Source: Prevotella sp. UBA3776 (lineage in GTDB: Bacteria; Bacteroidota; Bacteroidia; Bacteroidales; Bacteroidaceae). From it: DNA of 31,497 nucleotides. Shown piece after piece: positions 6,585-15,628 of the stretch (position 1 is the first letter of the stretch; each line of letters begins with the position of its first letter). Position numbers and translations under genes: made by a program. The stretch lies in the NCBI GenBank assembly GCA_002369515.1, contig DFFM01000030.1:1-31497 (forward strand), given 5' to 3'. The notes under the pieces are model-generated. The model was not told the origin of the DNA and searched no databases. It was given only the letters and a program-made list of their open reading frames with translations.

Positions 6585-8459
6585 TTACCTGACTACTACT
6601 TTCTGAACCTTCATTTGGCCGTTGGCCAGGCGCTCCTGGCGGAAGAAGATGCCGCTGCGGGGCGATTGGATGCGACGGCCCTGCAGGTCGTAGAAGGAGA
6701 CGCCTACCACCGAAGCGTTTTCTCCGGCAGCCAAGTTGCTGATGCCGTCGGTGGACGATTTTCCGGCCCAAGCCTTGTTGGCATTCACTATTTCGCCCGT
6801 CTGCTTGTTGATGAGCAGCACGTTGACGCGCAGCTTCGACTTGTCGGCCACGAGGTCGGGCTTCAGCGTGGAGATGTCGAACTTGTACTCGTAGCTCTGC
6901 GTCTCGTCGGCCTTGATGGGCGATTTGACAGAGCCTTCGATGCCGGCGGCACCCGAACGGGCCACCACCACATCGTTGAACACCAAGTCTGCTACCTTGC
7001 TTCCCCCTTCAACAAACATGTCCATGGACGAGGGCCAGCCAGCCTCGCCACTGTAGTAGTTGGCCTGCCGCCACTCGCTTGCGGTTCCCGTCAGTCCGTC
7101 GGAAGTAAGGACGAAGCCCAGTTCGTAAGGATTGTCGGCGCGCTCGACGGGGAAGGTCACTTCTGCCGTGGCAACGAGCACATTGCTGTTGCTGCTGTCC
7201 CATTTTGTCCGTACCTCCACTTCGGCAGGTGCAAACACCTTGTTGCGCTCCAACCAAGCCTTGTCGATGCCGAACGTGCCATACTGCGAGTTGCCGCTGA
7301 AAGCGTCGGTCTGCATGATGCGGTCGATGGCAGCCGAGGGATAGCCCGGGAATTCGCCCAGAACAGCCGGGTTCCACGGGAACTCGTTGACGGTGAACAC
7401 CTCCATGGGGTCGGCGTTGTGATAGGAGAGAGCGATGAAGTCGTTCGGATACAGGCGGTTCATCTCCTCCAGTCCCACGTAGCCACGCGGGCAGTAGCCA
7501 CACCACGTTCCGGTGTATTCTTCCACCACGGCGCGGTGGGTGGGCAGCGTGTTATAGACATTCACCACCCCTTGTCCGAAAGCATTGGGCTGCTTATTGC
7601 TCACTCCGTTCACCTTCGAGATGACGATGGTCAGTGGGTAAGCGCCTTTCTTGGGCAGAGCGGGCAACTGGGCCGTTATGCCGACCGTTTGTCCGTAAAC
7701 GGCGGGCACAGCCTCGTCCAGGTCAACGTGCTTGGAAATGTTTTTTCCGTCGATGCTCAGCGTGTAGTCGAACGACTGTATTCCATTCGAACCATAGTTC
7801 ACCAGCTGGAATGTGGTAGTCGATTCTTTGCCCGTCTCAACATTCGCTTCTTCAATCTCGCCCACGGTGGCGGCGTTGGTGTAGATTTTGTCACCTTCGA
7901 GCAGCACCTGGATGGTCAGGTCGCCCGCCTGTCCATAGAGGCTGCGCCAAGCCGTGCGGTAGATCTTGGTGGTGTGAATGTAGAATCCGTCGGGAGAGGT
8001 GTATTTGCCCGTCCAAACGGGATAAAGAGCCGTTTCGACCTTCTCAACGTCGAACGAGTAGCCCACATACACGCCCTCGTCGGTGAGCGTGTAGGGTTTG
8101 CTGAACAGCACCTCGGTGTAGCCTTCGGCAATGGTGAAGCTCTGTGTCAGGATGTCGAACTCGCCAGCCTTGCTGCTTTTGATTTCGGGCAGCTGCTTGG
8201 TGAGCCACGCCTTGGCGTTGCTCAGCCCGTTTGCAAACGGGAAAGCAATGCGCACACCCTTGATGCTGACGCCCTTCAGATTGGGGTCGCTGATGCGGAT
8301 GCCCACGTCGTAGGTCTCGGCGTTCTTGCCGCCCGTACCATACTGGGTGGTGTTGTCGCCCAGACTATAGACAATGTTGCCGGCGGCGGCACCCTGCACC
8401 CCAAGGAGGGCGAGGGCGGCTGCCGCAGCACATTTGATTATCGTTTTCTTGACTTTCAT
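6585..8459 (-). CDS. secreted Omp28-like thioredoxin-fold protein with T9SS-like C-terminal domain
   Basis: A signal peptide (residues 1-26, KK then a long Ala/Leu core) indicates export. Residues 28-305 are beta-rich with no family I can name. From about 310 a thioredoxin-like region starts: YTGTWCGYCPRG carries a CxxC (Cys320, Cys323), as in Omp28/thiol-disulfide proteins of Bacteroidota. The last ~80 residues contain SFYDLQGRRI...GIFFRQ and a basic VQKVVVR end, resembling type A type IX secretion sorting domains. It is therefore probably transported across the outer membrane and surface-attached or released. It lies 44 bp downstream of another T9SS-like gene on the same strand, so the two are likely one operon. 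Substrate unknown. Confidence 0.85.
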   Translation of the reverse strand: MKVKKTIIKCAAAAALALLGVQGAAAGNIVYSLGDNTTQYGTGGKNAETYDVGIRISDPNLKGVSIKGVRIAFPFANGLSNAKAWLTKQLPEIKSSKAGEFDILTQSFTIAEGYTEVLFSKPYTLTDEGVYVGYSFDVEKVETALYPVWTGKYTSPDGFYIHTTKIYRTAWRSLYGQAGDLTIQVLLEGDKIYTNAATVGEIEEANVETGKESTTTFQLVNYGSNGIQSFDYTLSIDGKNISKHVDLDEAVPAVYGQTVGITAQLPALPKKGAYPLTIVISKVNGVSNKQPNAFGQGVVNVYNTLPTHRAVVEEYTGTWCGYCPRGYVGLEEMNRLYPNDFIALSYHNADPMEVFTVNEFPWNPAVLGEFPGYPSAAIDRIMQTDAFSGNSQYGTFGIDKAWLERNKVFAPAEVEVRTKWDSSNSNVLVATAEVTFPVERADNPYELGFVLTSDGLTGTASEWRQANYYSGEAGWPSSMDMFVEGGSKVADLVFNDVVVARSGAAGIEGSVKSPIKADETQSYEYKFDISTLKPDLVADKSKLRVNVLLINKQTGEIVNANKAWAGKSSTDGISNLAAGENASVVGVSFYDLQGRRIQSPRSGIFFRQERLANGQMKVQKVVVR

Positions 8460-8503
8460 TGTTTCAGAGAATCATGGTTGCTGTATAAAACTCCGTTGCG
8501 CGT

Positions 8504-10246
8504 TTACTTGCGAACCACTTTGAAGTTCTTCTTCGAACCGTCGGCGAAGCTGACGCTCTTGATGACGAATCCCTTGGCGTCGGCATTGACCTGACGGCCG
8601 GTGGCGTCGTAGTAGGCTTCGCGGGCCACGCCCTTCACGTTGGAAGCGCCGACCGACTTGATGCCCGAAACGACTTCTGTCTCGCCAGTCTCGATGTTGT
8701 AATAGACGATGTTAGAGCGGTGCTCCTCGCCGCCACCGGTGTAGATGCTCTGCAGACCCACGTTCTCGGCGGGCTGGAAGAACAGGCACAGGAAGTTTTG
8801 GGCAATCCATTCATTGTCAGTGAATCCGTAGGGCAGCACGGTGTAGTCCTTGTCGAGCGCGTCGTACTCGTCCTGCTCGAAGGTGAACACCTCGTTGTCA
8901 ACATACACCTGATAGCTCAGCTTCTCGGGAGTGATGTAGTTGCCTTCCGTGTCGAAGGTAGGAATGTTGAAGTCAAGCTCGGCACACTCATAGGCTTCGT
9001 CGTAATCCCAGAAATAGGTAATGACTGGATCGGCGGGCGTAGCGGCCACCTCTTTGAAGAAGTAGAGCTTGGGAGCGACATAAGCTTCGGCATAATATAT
9101 CCTTGAAGTAGATCCATTGATATACATGGCCGTGTTCTTGGGCGCAGTGAGCGTCTTGGTGGCAGCATCGTAATCGAACACGATGTCGCTTGCAATAGTG
9201 GGTTCAAAATAGGTTTCGTCATATTCCTTGTCGTAAGCCTCCTCAACGGTAGCTGTGGTCAAATACTGATACGAATTGTAATACTCGTCGAGTCCGAGGA
9301 ACTGATTACCCTCGAATGTCACTTTGTTGCCGCTGATGGTACCCACATACCAGCCAGGCACATTTTCATAGGACTGAACATACACTTTGTCATCGACAAA
9401 GGCCACCTTCACATTCTTGCTGCTCTTTGTATCGCCTTCGACAAACTCCAGAATCATATCTTCCACTTTAGCCCCAGCAGGCGGAGTGATGTATTCCTCG
9501 GTCATGATTGATGCTTTCAGGTTCCAGTTGGCGCTTCCTCCCCAATTCCATGTAAGTTCGTCACTTTCGTCACTCACATAGTCCTCGTAGATTACGCCAT
9601 AGACATAATCGCCTTCTTGCATGTCGATGTCAGTGCTGAGCACGCCATCCTTCCACGTGATGTTGATGTCGCTGTTTTCCGACTCCACATAAGAGGAACC
9701 TTCTTCGTTCATTTCCAAACGAGCAACGTAGTCAAGTTCCTCATAGCCCTCACTGCCATAGTAGCCTATGGGCTGCTTCTTGATGACATACTTGCCGTCA
9801 CCCTTTGCTTCGGCCTTCACCCAGTAGTATTCTGTAGCATAAAGACTGGGAACCAGGTTTGAGATGTAGAGATTGCCGTCGGTACCTTCCACAACTTTCA
9901 TGGGACTGGCATCAGACGAGGCATCATAATAGCCCGTTAACCAGTTGTAAGCTATAGCGTTGAAGGCAGCTTTCAGTTCGTACAATGTTCCTTGGGGCTG
10001 GTCAACTACGCCATAGGCCTTGGCAGGACTCTGAGCCCTGAGCACTTGATTCTTTGCGCGCTGTGCTTTGCGCGAAATGCCCTCTGCAGCAGCCACTTTG
10101 CCCTGCATCACACTACGTTTTGCCAACATTACACGCTGCACGTCGAGTTTGCCCTCAGGGCGCACACCTTTGCGGTTCAGTGGCTGAGCCGACAGACTGA
10201 TAACGGCCAAAACTGCCGTCACGATGATAAAGGTAAATCTTTTCAT
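8504..10246 (-). CDS. secreted protein with T9SS-like C-terminal sorting domain, function unknown
   Basis: The chosen ATG (10244-10246) begins MKRFTFIIVTAVLAVISLSAQ, a good signal peptide, and has AAGGAAT upstream; a longer in-frame start at 10276 would add ten residues before it and spoil the signal. The mature 580-residue protein has a basic segment (about 25-70), then a long acidic, tyrosine-rich, beta-rich body without a catalytic motif I recognise. The end (EAYYDATGRQVNADAKGFVIK...NFKVVRK) resembles a type A T9SS sorting domain. A -7 box lies at 10317-10324. It probably forms an operon with the thioredoxin-like gene downstream. It may be an adhesin or surface structural protein, but nothing here proves it. 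Confidence 0.85.
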   Translation of the reverse strand: MKRFTFIIVTAVLAVISLSAQPLNRKGVRPEGKLDVQRVMLAKRSVMQGKVAAAEGISRKAQRAKNQVLRAQSPAKAYGVVDQPQGTLYELKAAFNAIAYNWLTGYYDASSDASPMKVVEGTDGNLYISNLVPSLYATEYYWVKAEAKGDGKYVIKKQPIGYYGSEGYEELDYVARLEMNEEGSSYVESENSDINITWKDGVLSTDIDMQEGDYVYGVIYEDYVSDESDELTWNWGGSANWNLKASIMTEEYITPPAGAKVEDMILEFVEGDTKSSKNVKVAFVDDKVYVQSYENVPGWYVGTISGNKVTFEGNQFLGLDEYYNSYQYLTTATVEEAYDKEYDETYFEPTIASDIVFDYDAATKTLTAPKNTAMYINGSTSRIYYAEAYVAPKLYFFKEVAATPADPVITYFWDYDEAYECAELDFNIPTFDTEGNYITPEKLSYQVYVDNEVFTFEQDEYDALDKDYTVLPYGFTDNEWIAQNFLCLFFQPAENVGLQSIYTGGGEEHRSNIVYYNIETGETEVVSGIKSVGASNVKGVAREAYYDATGRQVNADAKGFVIKSVSFADGSKKNFKVVRK

Positions 10247-10316
10247 AAGCAAATTCCTTAATAAAAAATAATACAAATGTTTATTACTAGTAACTATAAT
10301 TTCTAAAAAACATCTG

Positions 10317-10324
10317 CAAAAATA
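10317..10324 (-). promoter_or_regulatory. -7 box for the T9SS-like gene pair (TATTTTTG)
   Basis: TATTTTTG on the minus strand lies 70 bp upstream of the ATG at 10246 in an AT-rich leader. The -33 element is not clear. Confidence 0.45.
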
Positions 10325-10455
10325 TGAAAATGTAACGAAACAGCCTAATTATTTGCACATTTTATTCGGATTTGCCCCCAAAAACTTTCAAAAATACCAT
10401 GACTGTGGTATTTTTCCTTTCGTTTTCCCAATTTTCATGGCGTCGTTTCTTGACG

Positions 10456-10491
10456 CAAAAAGCCGATGCGCGTTTCCGTGCATCGGCTTTT
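10456..10491 (-). terminator. trpB terminator
   Basis: AAAAGCCGATGC (10458-10469) pairs perfectly with GCATCGGCTTTT (10480-10491) around a 10-nt loop, ending in a T run on the minus strand. It lies 24 bp past the trpB stop. Confidence 0.85.
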
Positions 10492-10514
10492 CCATATCGT
10501 TGCGGTGAGGAATG

Positions 10515-11876
10515 TTATCCCATTTTGTCCAGTTCGGCCAGATTGGCGGCAATCTCCGAGTCGGGAATGTCGTAGTTGCGCAGGTCGCCGTTCAGGTAAG
10601 AGTCGTACGACGGCATGTCGATGAGCCCGTGTCCGCTCAGGTTGAACAGGATGACCTTCTCCTCTCCCGTTTCCTTGCACTTCTTGGCCTCGCGGATGGT
10701 GGCCGCAATGGCGTGGCAGCTCTCGGGAGCGGGAATGATGCCTTCGGTGCGCGCGAAGAGCAGTCCGGCCTCGAACGTCTCGAGCTGCGGAATGTCCACG
10801 CCGTGCATCAGTCCGTCCTTGATGAGCTGGCTGACAATCATGCCGGCGCCGTGGTAGCGCAGTCCGCCAGCGTGGATGTTCGACGGCTTGAACGTGTGGC
10901 CGAGCGTGTACATGGGCAGCAGGGGCGTGTAGCCAGCCTCGTCGCCGAAGTCGTAGCGGAACTGTCCGCGCGTCAGCTTGGGACAGCTGTTGGGCTCAGC
11001 AGCAATGAACTCGGTCTGCTTGCCCTCCAGGATGTTGTGGCGCATGAAGGGGAAGGCGATGCCGCCGAAGTTGCTGCCGCCGCCGAAGCAGGCAATCACC
11101 GTGTCGGGATATTCGCCGGCCATCTCCATCTGCTTTTCGGCCTCCAGGCCGATGATGCTCTGGTGCAGGGCCACGTGGTTGAGCACCGAGCCCAGGGTGT
11201 ATTTGCAGTGGGGCGTGGTGGTGGCCAGCTCCACAGCCTCGCTGATGGCCGTGCCGAGCGAGCCCGAGTGCGTCGGGTCTTTGGTGAGGATGTCCTTGCC
11301 TGCGCGGGTTGACATCGAGGGCGACCCCGTCACGGCGGCGCCGAAGGTGCGCATAATGAGCGAGCGGTAGGGTTTCTGCTGCATGGTGAGCTTCACCTGA
11401 TAGACGGCAGCGTCGAGGCCGAAAATCTTGGCGGCATAGCTCAGAGCGGCGCCCCACTGTCCGGCGCCCGTTTCGGTGGTTACGTTGGTGGTGCCCTCAA
11501 TCTTGGCATAGTAAGCCTGTGGCAGGGCCGAATTTATCTTGTGAGAGCCCAGAGGGTTCACGCTTTCGTTCTTGAAATAGATGTGTGCAGGGGTGCCGAG
11601 CGCCTCTTCCAGAGCGTAGGCGCGCACCAGCGGAGTGGCGCGGTAGTAGCGGTATTTTTCGAGCACGGGCTCGGGAATGTCAATCCAGGCATGCTCGGTG
11701 TCGAGTTCCTGCTTGCAGCACTCCGTGGGGAAGATGTGGGCCAGGTCCTCCCATGTCAGCGGCTGGCGTGTGGCGGGATGGATGGGCGGCATGGGCTTGT
11801 TCACCATGTCGGCCTGGATGTTGTACCACTGCGTAGGCAGTTCGTTCTCCTGCAAAAGGAATTTTTTCTGTTTCAT
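10515..11876 (-). CDS. trpB: tryptophan synthase beta chain, TrpB2 type
   Basis: This is a PLP enzyme that joins indole (or an activated indole source) to serine to give tryptophan. The 453 residues and the N-terminal extension (LPTQWYNIQADM, about 13-24) mark the TrpB2 subfamily rather than the shorter TrpB1 that partners TrpA. Lys113 in PLGSHKINSA binds PLP, and GGGSN (265-269) binds its phosphate. No trpA or other trp gene is adjacent, and the gene has its own promoter and terminator, which suits a standalone TrpB2. Such copies may salvage free indole. The family is certain; the physiological role is inferred. Confidence 0.95.
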   Translation of the reverse strand: MKQKKFLLQENELPTQWYNIQADMVNKPMPPIHPATRQPLTWEDLAHIFPTECCKQELDTEHAWIDIPEPVLEKYRYYRATPLVRAYALEEALGTPAHIYFKNESVNPLGSHKINSALPQAYYAKIEGTTNVTTETGAGQWGAALSYAAKIFGLDAAVYQVKLTMQQKPYRSLIMRTFGAAVTGSPSMSTRAGKDILTKDPTHSGSLGTAISEAVELATTTPHCKYTLGSVLNHVALHQSIIGLEAEKQMEMAGEYPDTVIACFGGGSNFGGIAFPFMRHNILEGKQTEFIAAEPNSCPKLTRGQFRYDFGDEAGYTPLLPMYTLGHTFKPSNIHAGGLRYHGAGMIVSQLIKDGLMHGVDIPQLETFEAGLLFARTEGIIPAPESCHAIAATIREAKKCKETGEEKVILFNLSGHGLIDMPSYDSYLNGDLRNYDIPDSEIAANLAELDKMG

Positions 11877-11936
11877 GTTGTTTTCGGTTGTCGTTGTTAA
11901 TGTTCTAGTTATCTATAAAATTACCATTTTCAAATG

Positions 11937-11968
11937 CAAAGGTACTACTAAACGGACGAAAAGCCAAA
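11937..11968 (-). promoter_or_regulatory. trpB promoter
   Basis: On the minus strand TTTG (11965-11968) and TACCTTTG (11937-11944) are 20 bp apart, a good Bacteroidota -33/-7 pair, about 60 bp upstream of the trpB ATG. Confidence 0.7.
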
Positions 11969-12228
11969 GAAAAACTCACTTTTCTTTCATTTTTGGCCGA
12001 AAACGCCCCGTTTCGCTACATTCTGTCGGACGATGGTTTGCCGTTTCCGCAGGGGGCGAAAACAATGTCGTGTTTTAGGCAAAGATTTTCTAGAAAATTT
12101 GAGCGTAGCGTCGTGAGTTGTTTTTCGGTTGTCGCGGGTTGTAAAAACAATGTCGGGAGATAATTAACTGTAGTCTTGAGTTTGTTTTTCTGTTGTCGTG
12201 CTTTACGAGGGAATCCCTGGGAATGATA

Positions 12229-12357
12229 ACGCTTTGCGTCTTTCAAAAACAATAAAAACAAAGAAAAACCAACAAAAACAAGAGGGGTTTTACAAATAAA
12301 AACCTGTTTTTCCTTGTCCGTTTTTGTTTTTATTTGTTTTTGAAAGACGCGTAGCGT
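12229..12357. repeat. 129-bp imperfect inverted repeat, MITE-like
   Basis: Arms of about 34 bp (12229-12262 and 12323-12357) pair except for a TT/AC mismatch and one bulge. They read ACGCTttGCGTCTTTC, then an A-rich stretch, mirrored at the other end. The ~60-bp interior is rich in ACAAAAACA-like words with a further GGTTTT/AAAACC pairing. It could be a miniature inverted-repeat element or a large transcribed hairpin. Confidence 0.6.
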
Positions 12358-12425
12358 ATGCTTTTCAGCCGAAGAAACAATGCAGGCCTCGAGACTACGA
12401 ATGTAGCGTCGGGAAATAAAAAAAT

Positions 12426-12461
12426 ATCTCCCGACAATAATTTCGTATTGTCGGGAGATAA
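12426..12461. repeat. perfect hairpin TATCTCCCGACAATA
   Basis: Fifteen-bp perfect arms (12426-12440 and 12447-12461) flank a 6-nt loop ATTTCG. On the minus strand it is followed by ATATTTTTTT, so it could terminate leftward transcription. It lies just upstream of the symporter promoter, and the same word GTCGGGAGATA recurs at 12152-12162. Confidence 0.65.
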
Positions 12462-12481
12462 AAACAAATTCTCAAGAAATT

Positions 12482-12514
12482 TTTGTGGACAATGGCGAAA
12501 AATGCTTACCTTTG
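12482..12514 (+). promoter_or_regulatory. symporter promoter
   Basis: TTTG (12482-12485) and TACCTTTG (12507-12514) are 21 bp apart. Their position excludes an in-frame start at 12485 and supports the ATG at 12611, with a leader of about 90 nt. Confidence 0.65.
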
Positions 12515-12610
12515 CCGCGTTTTGGGCTGACAGCGTACGGAAAGGACGCAGCGGAACCCCGCGGCGGATGCAGAAATCCCGTGCGCAAGAAGCCCGCAGA
12601 CAGCAGAATC

Positions 12611-14107
12611 ATGATCATACTGACAACCATCATCCTCTACTTCGGCCTGCTGATGGCGCTGAGCCGCTGGACGGCACACCGCCAGGCCAGCAACGACACG
12701 TTTTTCCGCGGCAACCGACAGTCGCCATGGTATCTGGTGGCTTTCGGAATGATTGGGGCTTCCATATCGGGAGTCACCTTTGTCAGTGTGCCCGGCATGG
12801 TGCTCAAGAGCGACATGACCTATCTGCAGACCTGCCTGGGGTTCATCTTCGGCTATCTCGTCGTGGCCTTCGTGCTCCTGCCTGTCTATTACAAGTACAA
12901 TCTGACCACCATCTACAGTTATCTGCACGAGCGGCTGGGCAAACGTTCGTACAAGACCGGAGCCTCGTTTTTCCTGCTGTCCAAGATGACCGGGGCCGCC
13001 GTGCGCTTCTATCTGGTGTGCATGATCATCCACCAGGTGATGGGCCTCGGCTCGGCAACCGGGGGCTTGGCTGGCCCGGCGGCAGGAGGCGCAGTAGGGC
13101 CAGGCGTGGGCAGCGCCGTTGCAGATTATTTGGCGTTTCTGCTCATCGTGGTGGCTATGGTGGTGCTCATCTGGCTCTACACACGGCGTGGAGGCATCAA
13201 GACGCTGGTGTGGACCGACTCGCTGCAGACTGCCTGCATGCTGCTGGCGCTGCTGCTTATTATATATAAGGTGGCGGGAGCCATGGACATGAGTTGGAGC
13301 GAAACGCTGCGCGCCATCGCCTCCGACGAGCACAGCCGGGTGTTCGTCTGGGACGACTGGGTGTCGCGTCAGAACTTTTGGAAACAGTTTCTCAGCGGCA
13401 TCTTCATCGTGATTGTCATGACGGGACTCGACCAGGACATGATGCAGAAGAACCTGAGTTGCCACACGCTGCGCGACGCGCAGAAGGACATGTCGTGCTA
13501 CGGGCTGGCTTTCGTGCCCGTCAACCTGTTGTTTCTCTCGCTGGGAGTGCTGCTGGTGCTGCTGGCCAGACAGGAAGGGGTGGCCATGCCCGCCAATGGC
13601 GACGAGCTGTTGCCCATGTTTGCCGCCACGGGGCGGCTGGGCGTGGCCGTGCAGGTGTTGTTTGCGCTGGGTGTCGTGGCCGCGGCCTTCAGCAGTGCCG
13701 ACTCGGCGCTGACGGCGCTGACCACCAGTTTCTGCGTGGATATCTGCGGGCGCAAGGACGACGAGCGGTTGCGCCGCCGCGTCCATGTGGGCATGGCGGT
13801 GGCCTTCGTGTTGTTTGTGCTGCTGTTCAGGGTGCTCAACTCCACGAGCGTCATCGACGCCGTCTATATTCTCTGCTCCTACACCTACGGTCCGCTGCTG
13901 GGCCTTTTCGCCTTCAGCCTGCTGACCCACAAAACGACAAACGACCGCTATGTACCTTACATAGCAGTCGCTTCTCCTTTGGTTTGTTATGCGCTCGACG
14001 CCTTCACCATCCACCGTTGGGGCTACCACTTCGGCTACGAGCTGCTCATGCTCAACGGATTGCTTACGTTCCTGGGCCTGTGGCTCTTGGGACTCGCGCG
14101 GAAGTGA
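12611..14107 (+). CDS. sodium:solute symporter (SSS family)
   Basis: This 498-residue integral membrane protein should couple sodium entry to uptake of a small solute. It has about 13 hydrophobic helices. Family hallmarks are the N-terminal SRWTAHRQASNDTFFRGNRQSPWYLVAFGMIGASISG (split here by the first loop), GLDQDMMQKNLSCHT in the middle and FSSADSALTALTTSF late in the protein. The ATG at 12611 is chosen because the promoter lies between 12482 and 12514. One oddity is a glycine/alanine-rich stretch at about 145-168 (GLGSATGGLAGPAAGG...), between two helices. The gene is probably monocistronic and converges with the DUF4251 gene, 16 bp away. The substrate cannot be told from sequence. Confidence 0.93.
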   Translation: MIILTTIILYFGLLMALSRWTAHRQASNDTFFRGNRQSPWYLVAFGMIGASISGVTFVSVPGMVLKSDMTYLQTCLGFIFGYLVVAFVLLPVYYKYNLTTIYSYLHERLGKRSYKTGASFFLLSKMTGAAVRFYLVCMIIHQVMGLGSATGGLAGPAAGGAVGPGVGSAVADYLAFLLIVVAMVVLIWLYTRRGGIKTLVWTDSLQTACMLLALLLIIYKVAGAMDMSWSETLRAIASDEHSRVFVWDDWVSRQNFWKQFLSGIFIVIVMTGLDQDMMQKNLSCHTLRDAQKDMSCYGLAFVPVNLLFLSLGVLLVLLARQEGVAMPANGDELLPMFAATGRLGVAVQVLFALGVVAAAFSSADSALTALTTSFCVDICGRKDDERLRRRVHVGMAVAFVLFVLLFRVLNSTSVIDAVYILCSYTYGPLLGLFAFSLLTHKTTNDRYVPYIAVASPLVCYALDAFTIHRWGYHFGYELLMLNGLLTFLGLWLLGLARK

Positions 14108-14123
14108 CGGACGTCGCCCCGGT

Positions 14124-14657
14124 TCAGAGCAGCCTTATCACGCCCTCGAACGAACTGGAGCGCTGGCCCTGCGCCTTCATCATGACGTCGCAGCGCGACG
14201 TCTTGTAGGCAATGATGGTGAGCGAGTATTTTCCCGCCGAGTCTTCGGCCTCAATCTCCACTGTGTGAACGGTTTTCTTCTTGTTGGACGTCACCTTGTA
14301 GGAAGTGATGCGGGCGGTGAACTTCAGTTGCTCGTTGTTGCCGTAGGCACCCGAAACAGAGCCCACCGATGCGGGCAGACAGACCGTCAGCTCGTCGCCG
14401 TTCACCCCCAGCCCGTAGCCAGCGTCCAGCCCGTGGAACTGCTGGTTGAAGGTGGTGATGCGGTTCACGTCAATCTCGAACAGTTTGGCCTCTATGCGCT
14501 CGTTGATGAGCTGCTGGACAATCTCGGCTTTTTCTTTCTTGGTCAGCTTCTCGTTGTTCAGCAGTTTCTCCCTGATTTCCTGCCGCTGGGCTGCGACGGG
14601 CTGTGACACCTGTGCCAGGGCCAATGCCAGCACGGCAATGAAAAGAAACTGTTTCAT
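14124..14657 (-). CDS. DUF4251-like secreted protein
   Basis: The 177-residue protein starts with a signal peptide (MKQFLFIAVLALALAQVSQP, cleavage near VAAQ). A charged helical segment (about 25-60) is followed by a beta-rich domain whose pattern (LPASVGSVSGAYGNNEQLKF, then ITSYKV and a basic turn) fits DUF4251 proteins of Bacteroidales, whose function is unknown. It is the last gene of a tight three-gene set: trxB ends 13 bp upstream, with glutathione peroxidase before that. A link to envelope redox stress is only a suggestion from the neighbourhood. Confidence 0.8.
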   Translation of the reverse strand: MKQFLFIAVLALALAQVSQPVAAQRQEIREKLLNNEKLTKKEKAEIVQQLINERIEAKLFEIDVNRITTFNQQFHGLDAGYGLGVNGDELTVCLPASVGSVSGAYGNNEQLKFTARITSYKVTSNKKKTVHTVEIEAEDSAGKYSLTIIAYKTSRCDVMMKAQGQRSSSFEGVIRLL

Positions 14658-14670
14658 CTGTATCGCTTGT

Positions 14671-15603
14671 TTAAATGGTTTGCAAATAGCGCTCGGCCTC
14701 GAGGGCTGCCTTGCAGCCGCTGGCTGCGGCGGTGATGGCTTGGCGGTAGATGGGGTCGGCCACGTCGCCTGCGGCGAAAACGCCGGGAATCTTGGTGCGC
14801 GGAGTGCCGTCGATGGTCTTGATGTAGCCCACCTCGTCGGTGTCGAGCCACGGTTTGAACAGTTCGCTGTTGGGATTGTGGCCGATGGCCAGGAAGAAAC
14901 CGTCGATGGCGATATCGACCATCTGCTCGTCGGGCTCGCCGCGACGCTTCACCAGATGGGCGCCTTCAACGCCGTTTTCGCCGAACAGCCCCACCGTGTT
15001 GTGCTCGAACAGAATCTCGATGTTCTCGGCATTCATCACGCGCTGTTGCATCACCTTCGATGCGCGCAGGAATGGTTTGCGCACAATGAGATACACTTTC
15101 TTGCACAGCCCCGAAAGGTAGAGCGCATCCTCGCAGGCGGTGTCGCCACCACCGACAACGGCCACCGTCTTCTTGCGATAGAAGAATCCGTCGCACGTGG
15201 CACAGGCCGAAACGCCCTCGCCGCGATACTTGGCTTCGTCGGCCAGTCCCAGATATTTGGCCGATGCTCCCGTGGCAATGATCACGGTGTCGGCCGAAAT
15301 CTCGTGCCCCTCTTCGGTGGTGAGCACGTAGGGGGCTTGGCTCAGGTCGGCCTTGACGATGATGCCGTCGCGGATGTCGGCGCCCAGGTTCTCCGCCTGC
15401 TGGCGGATGTCCATCATCATCTGGTTGCCGTCAACACCGTTGGGATAGCCGGGGAAATTCTCCACCGTAGTGGTTTGTGTGAGCTGGCCGCCGGGCTGAA
15501 TGCCGGCATACTCCACGGGCTGCAGGTTGGCGCGCGAAGCATAGATGGCAGCCGTGTAGCCCGCAGGCCCGCTGCCTATGATCAGACATTTTACGTGTTC
15601 CAT
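14671..15603 (-). CDS. trxB: thioredoxin-disulfide reductase
   Basis: This flavoenzyme passes electrons from NADPH to thioredoxin. The 310 residues carry the FAD-binding GSGPAGYTAA (10-19), the redox-active CATC (Cys134, Cys137), the NADPH-binding GGGDTA (151-156) and the C-terminal FAD motif GVFAAGDVAD. Length and motifs are those of a standard low-molecular-weight TrxB. It follows the glutathione peroxidase gene by 25 bp and precedes the DUF4251 gene by 13 bp. Shared transcription from 16249-16279 would couple peroxide reduction to its electron supply. Confidence 0.97.
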   Translation of the reverse strand: MEHVKCLIIGSGPAGYTAAIYASRANLQPVEYAGIQPGGQLTQTTTVENFPGYPNGVDGNQMMMDIRQQAENLGADIRDGIIVKADLSQAPYVLTTEEGHEISADTVIIATGASAKYLGLADEAKYRGEGVSACATCDGFFYRKKTVAVVGGGDTACEDALYLSGLCKKVYLIVRKPFLRASKVMQQRVMNAENIEILFEHNTVGLFGENGVEGAHLVKRRGEPDEQMVDIAIDGFFLAIGHNPNSELFKPWLDTDEVGYIKTIDGTPRTKIPGVFAAGDVADPIYRQAITAAASGCKAALEAERYLQTI

Positions 15604-15628
15604 TCGGTTCAGGATTGTTGTTCTTCTG

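Larger units (their letters stand above)
11877..12610. other. 734-bp structured intergenic region between trpB and the symporter
   Basis: No credible gene is visible; short frames here are low-complexity. It contains divergent promoters for trpB (11937-11968) and the symporter (12482-12514), a long A/T-rich inverted repeat (12229-12357), a 15-bp-arm hairpin (12426-12461), and copies of the dispersed motif at 12064-12078 (AATGTCGTGTTTTAG), 12193-12207 (TTGTCGTGCTTTACG) and a relative at 12149-12162 (AATGTCGGGAGATA). An untranslated RNA or small mobile-element remnants are possible; neither is proven. Confidence 0.6.

Noticed and set aside
6615..8594. 659-residue plus-strand frame
   Set aside because: It is antisense to the secreted thioredoxin-like gene; it has no family motif, and the opposite strand has a signal peptide, CxxC and sorting tail.
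12358..13269. 303-residue plus-strand frame upstream of and overlapping the symporter
   Set aside because: It lies in another frame of the symporter and crosses its promoter and the hairpins; there is no family feature.
12506..14029. 507-residue minus-strand frame rich in His, Gln and Arg
   Set aside because: It is the antisense shadow of the symporter in GC-rich DNA; composition is unnatural and there is no start context.
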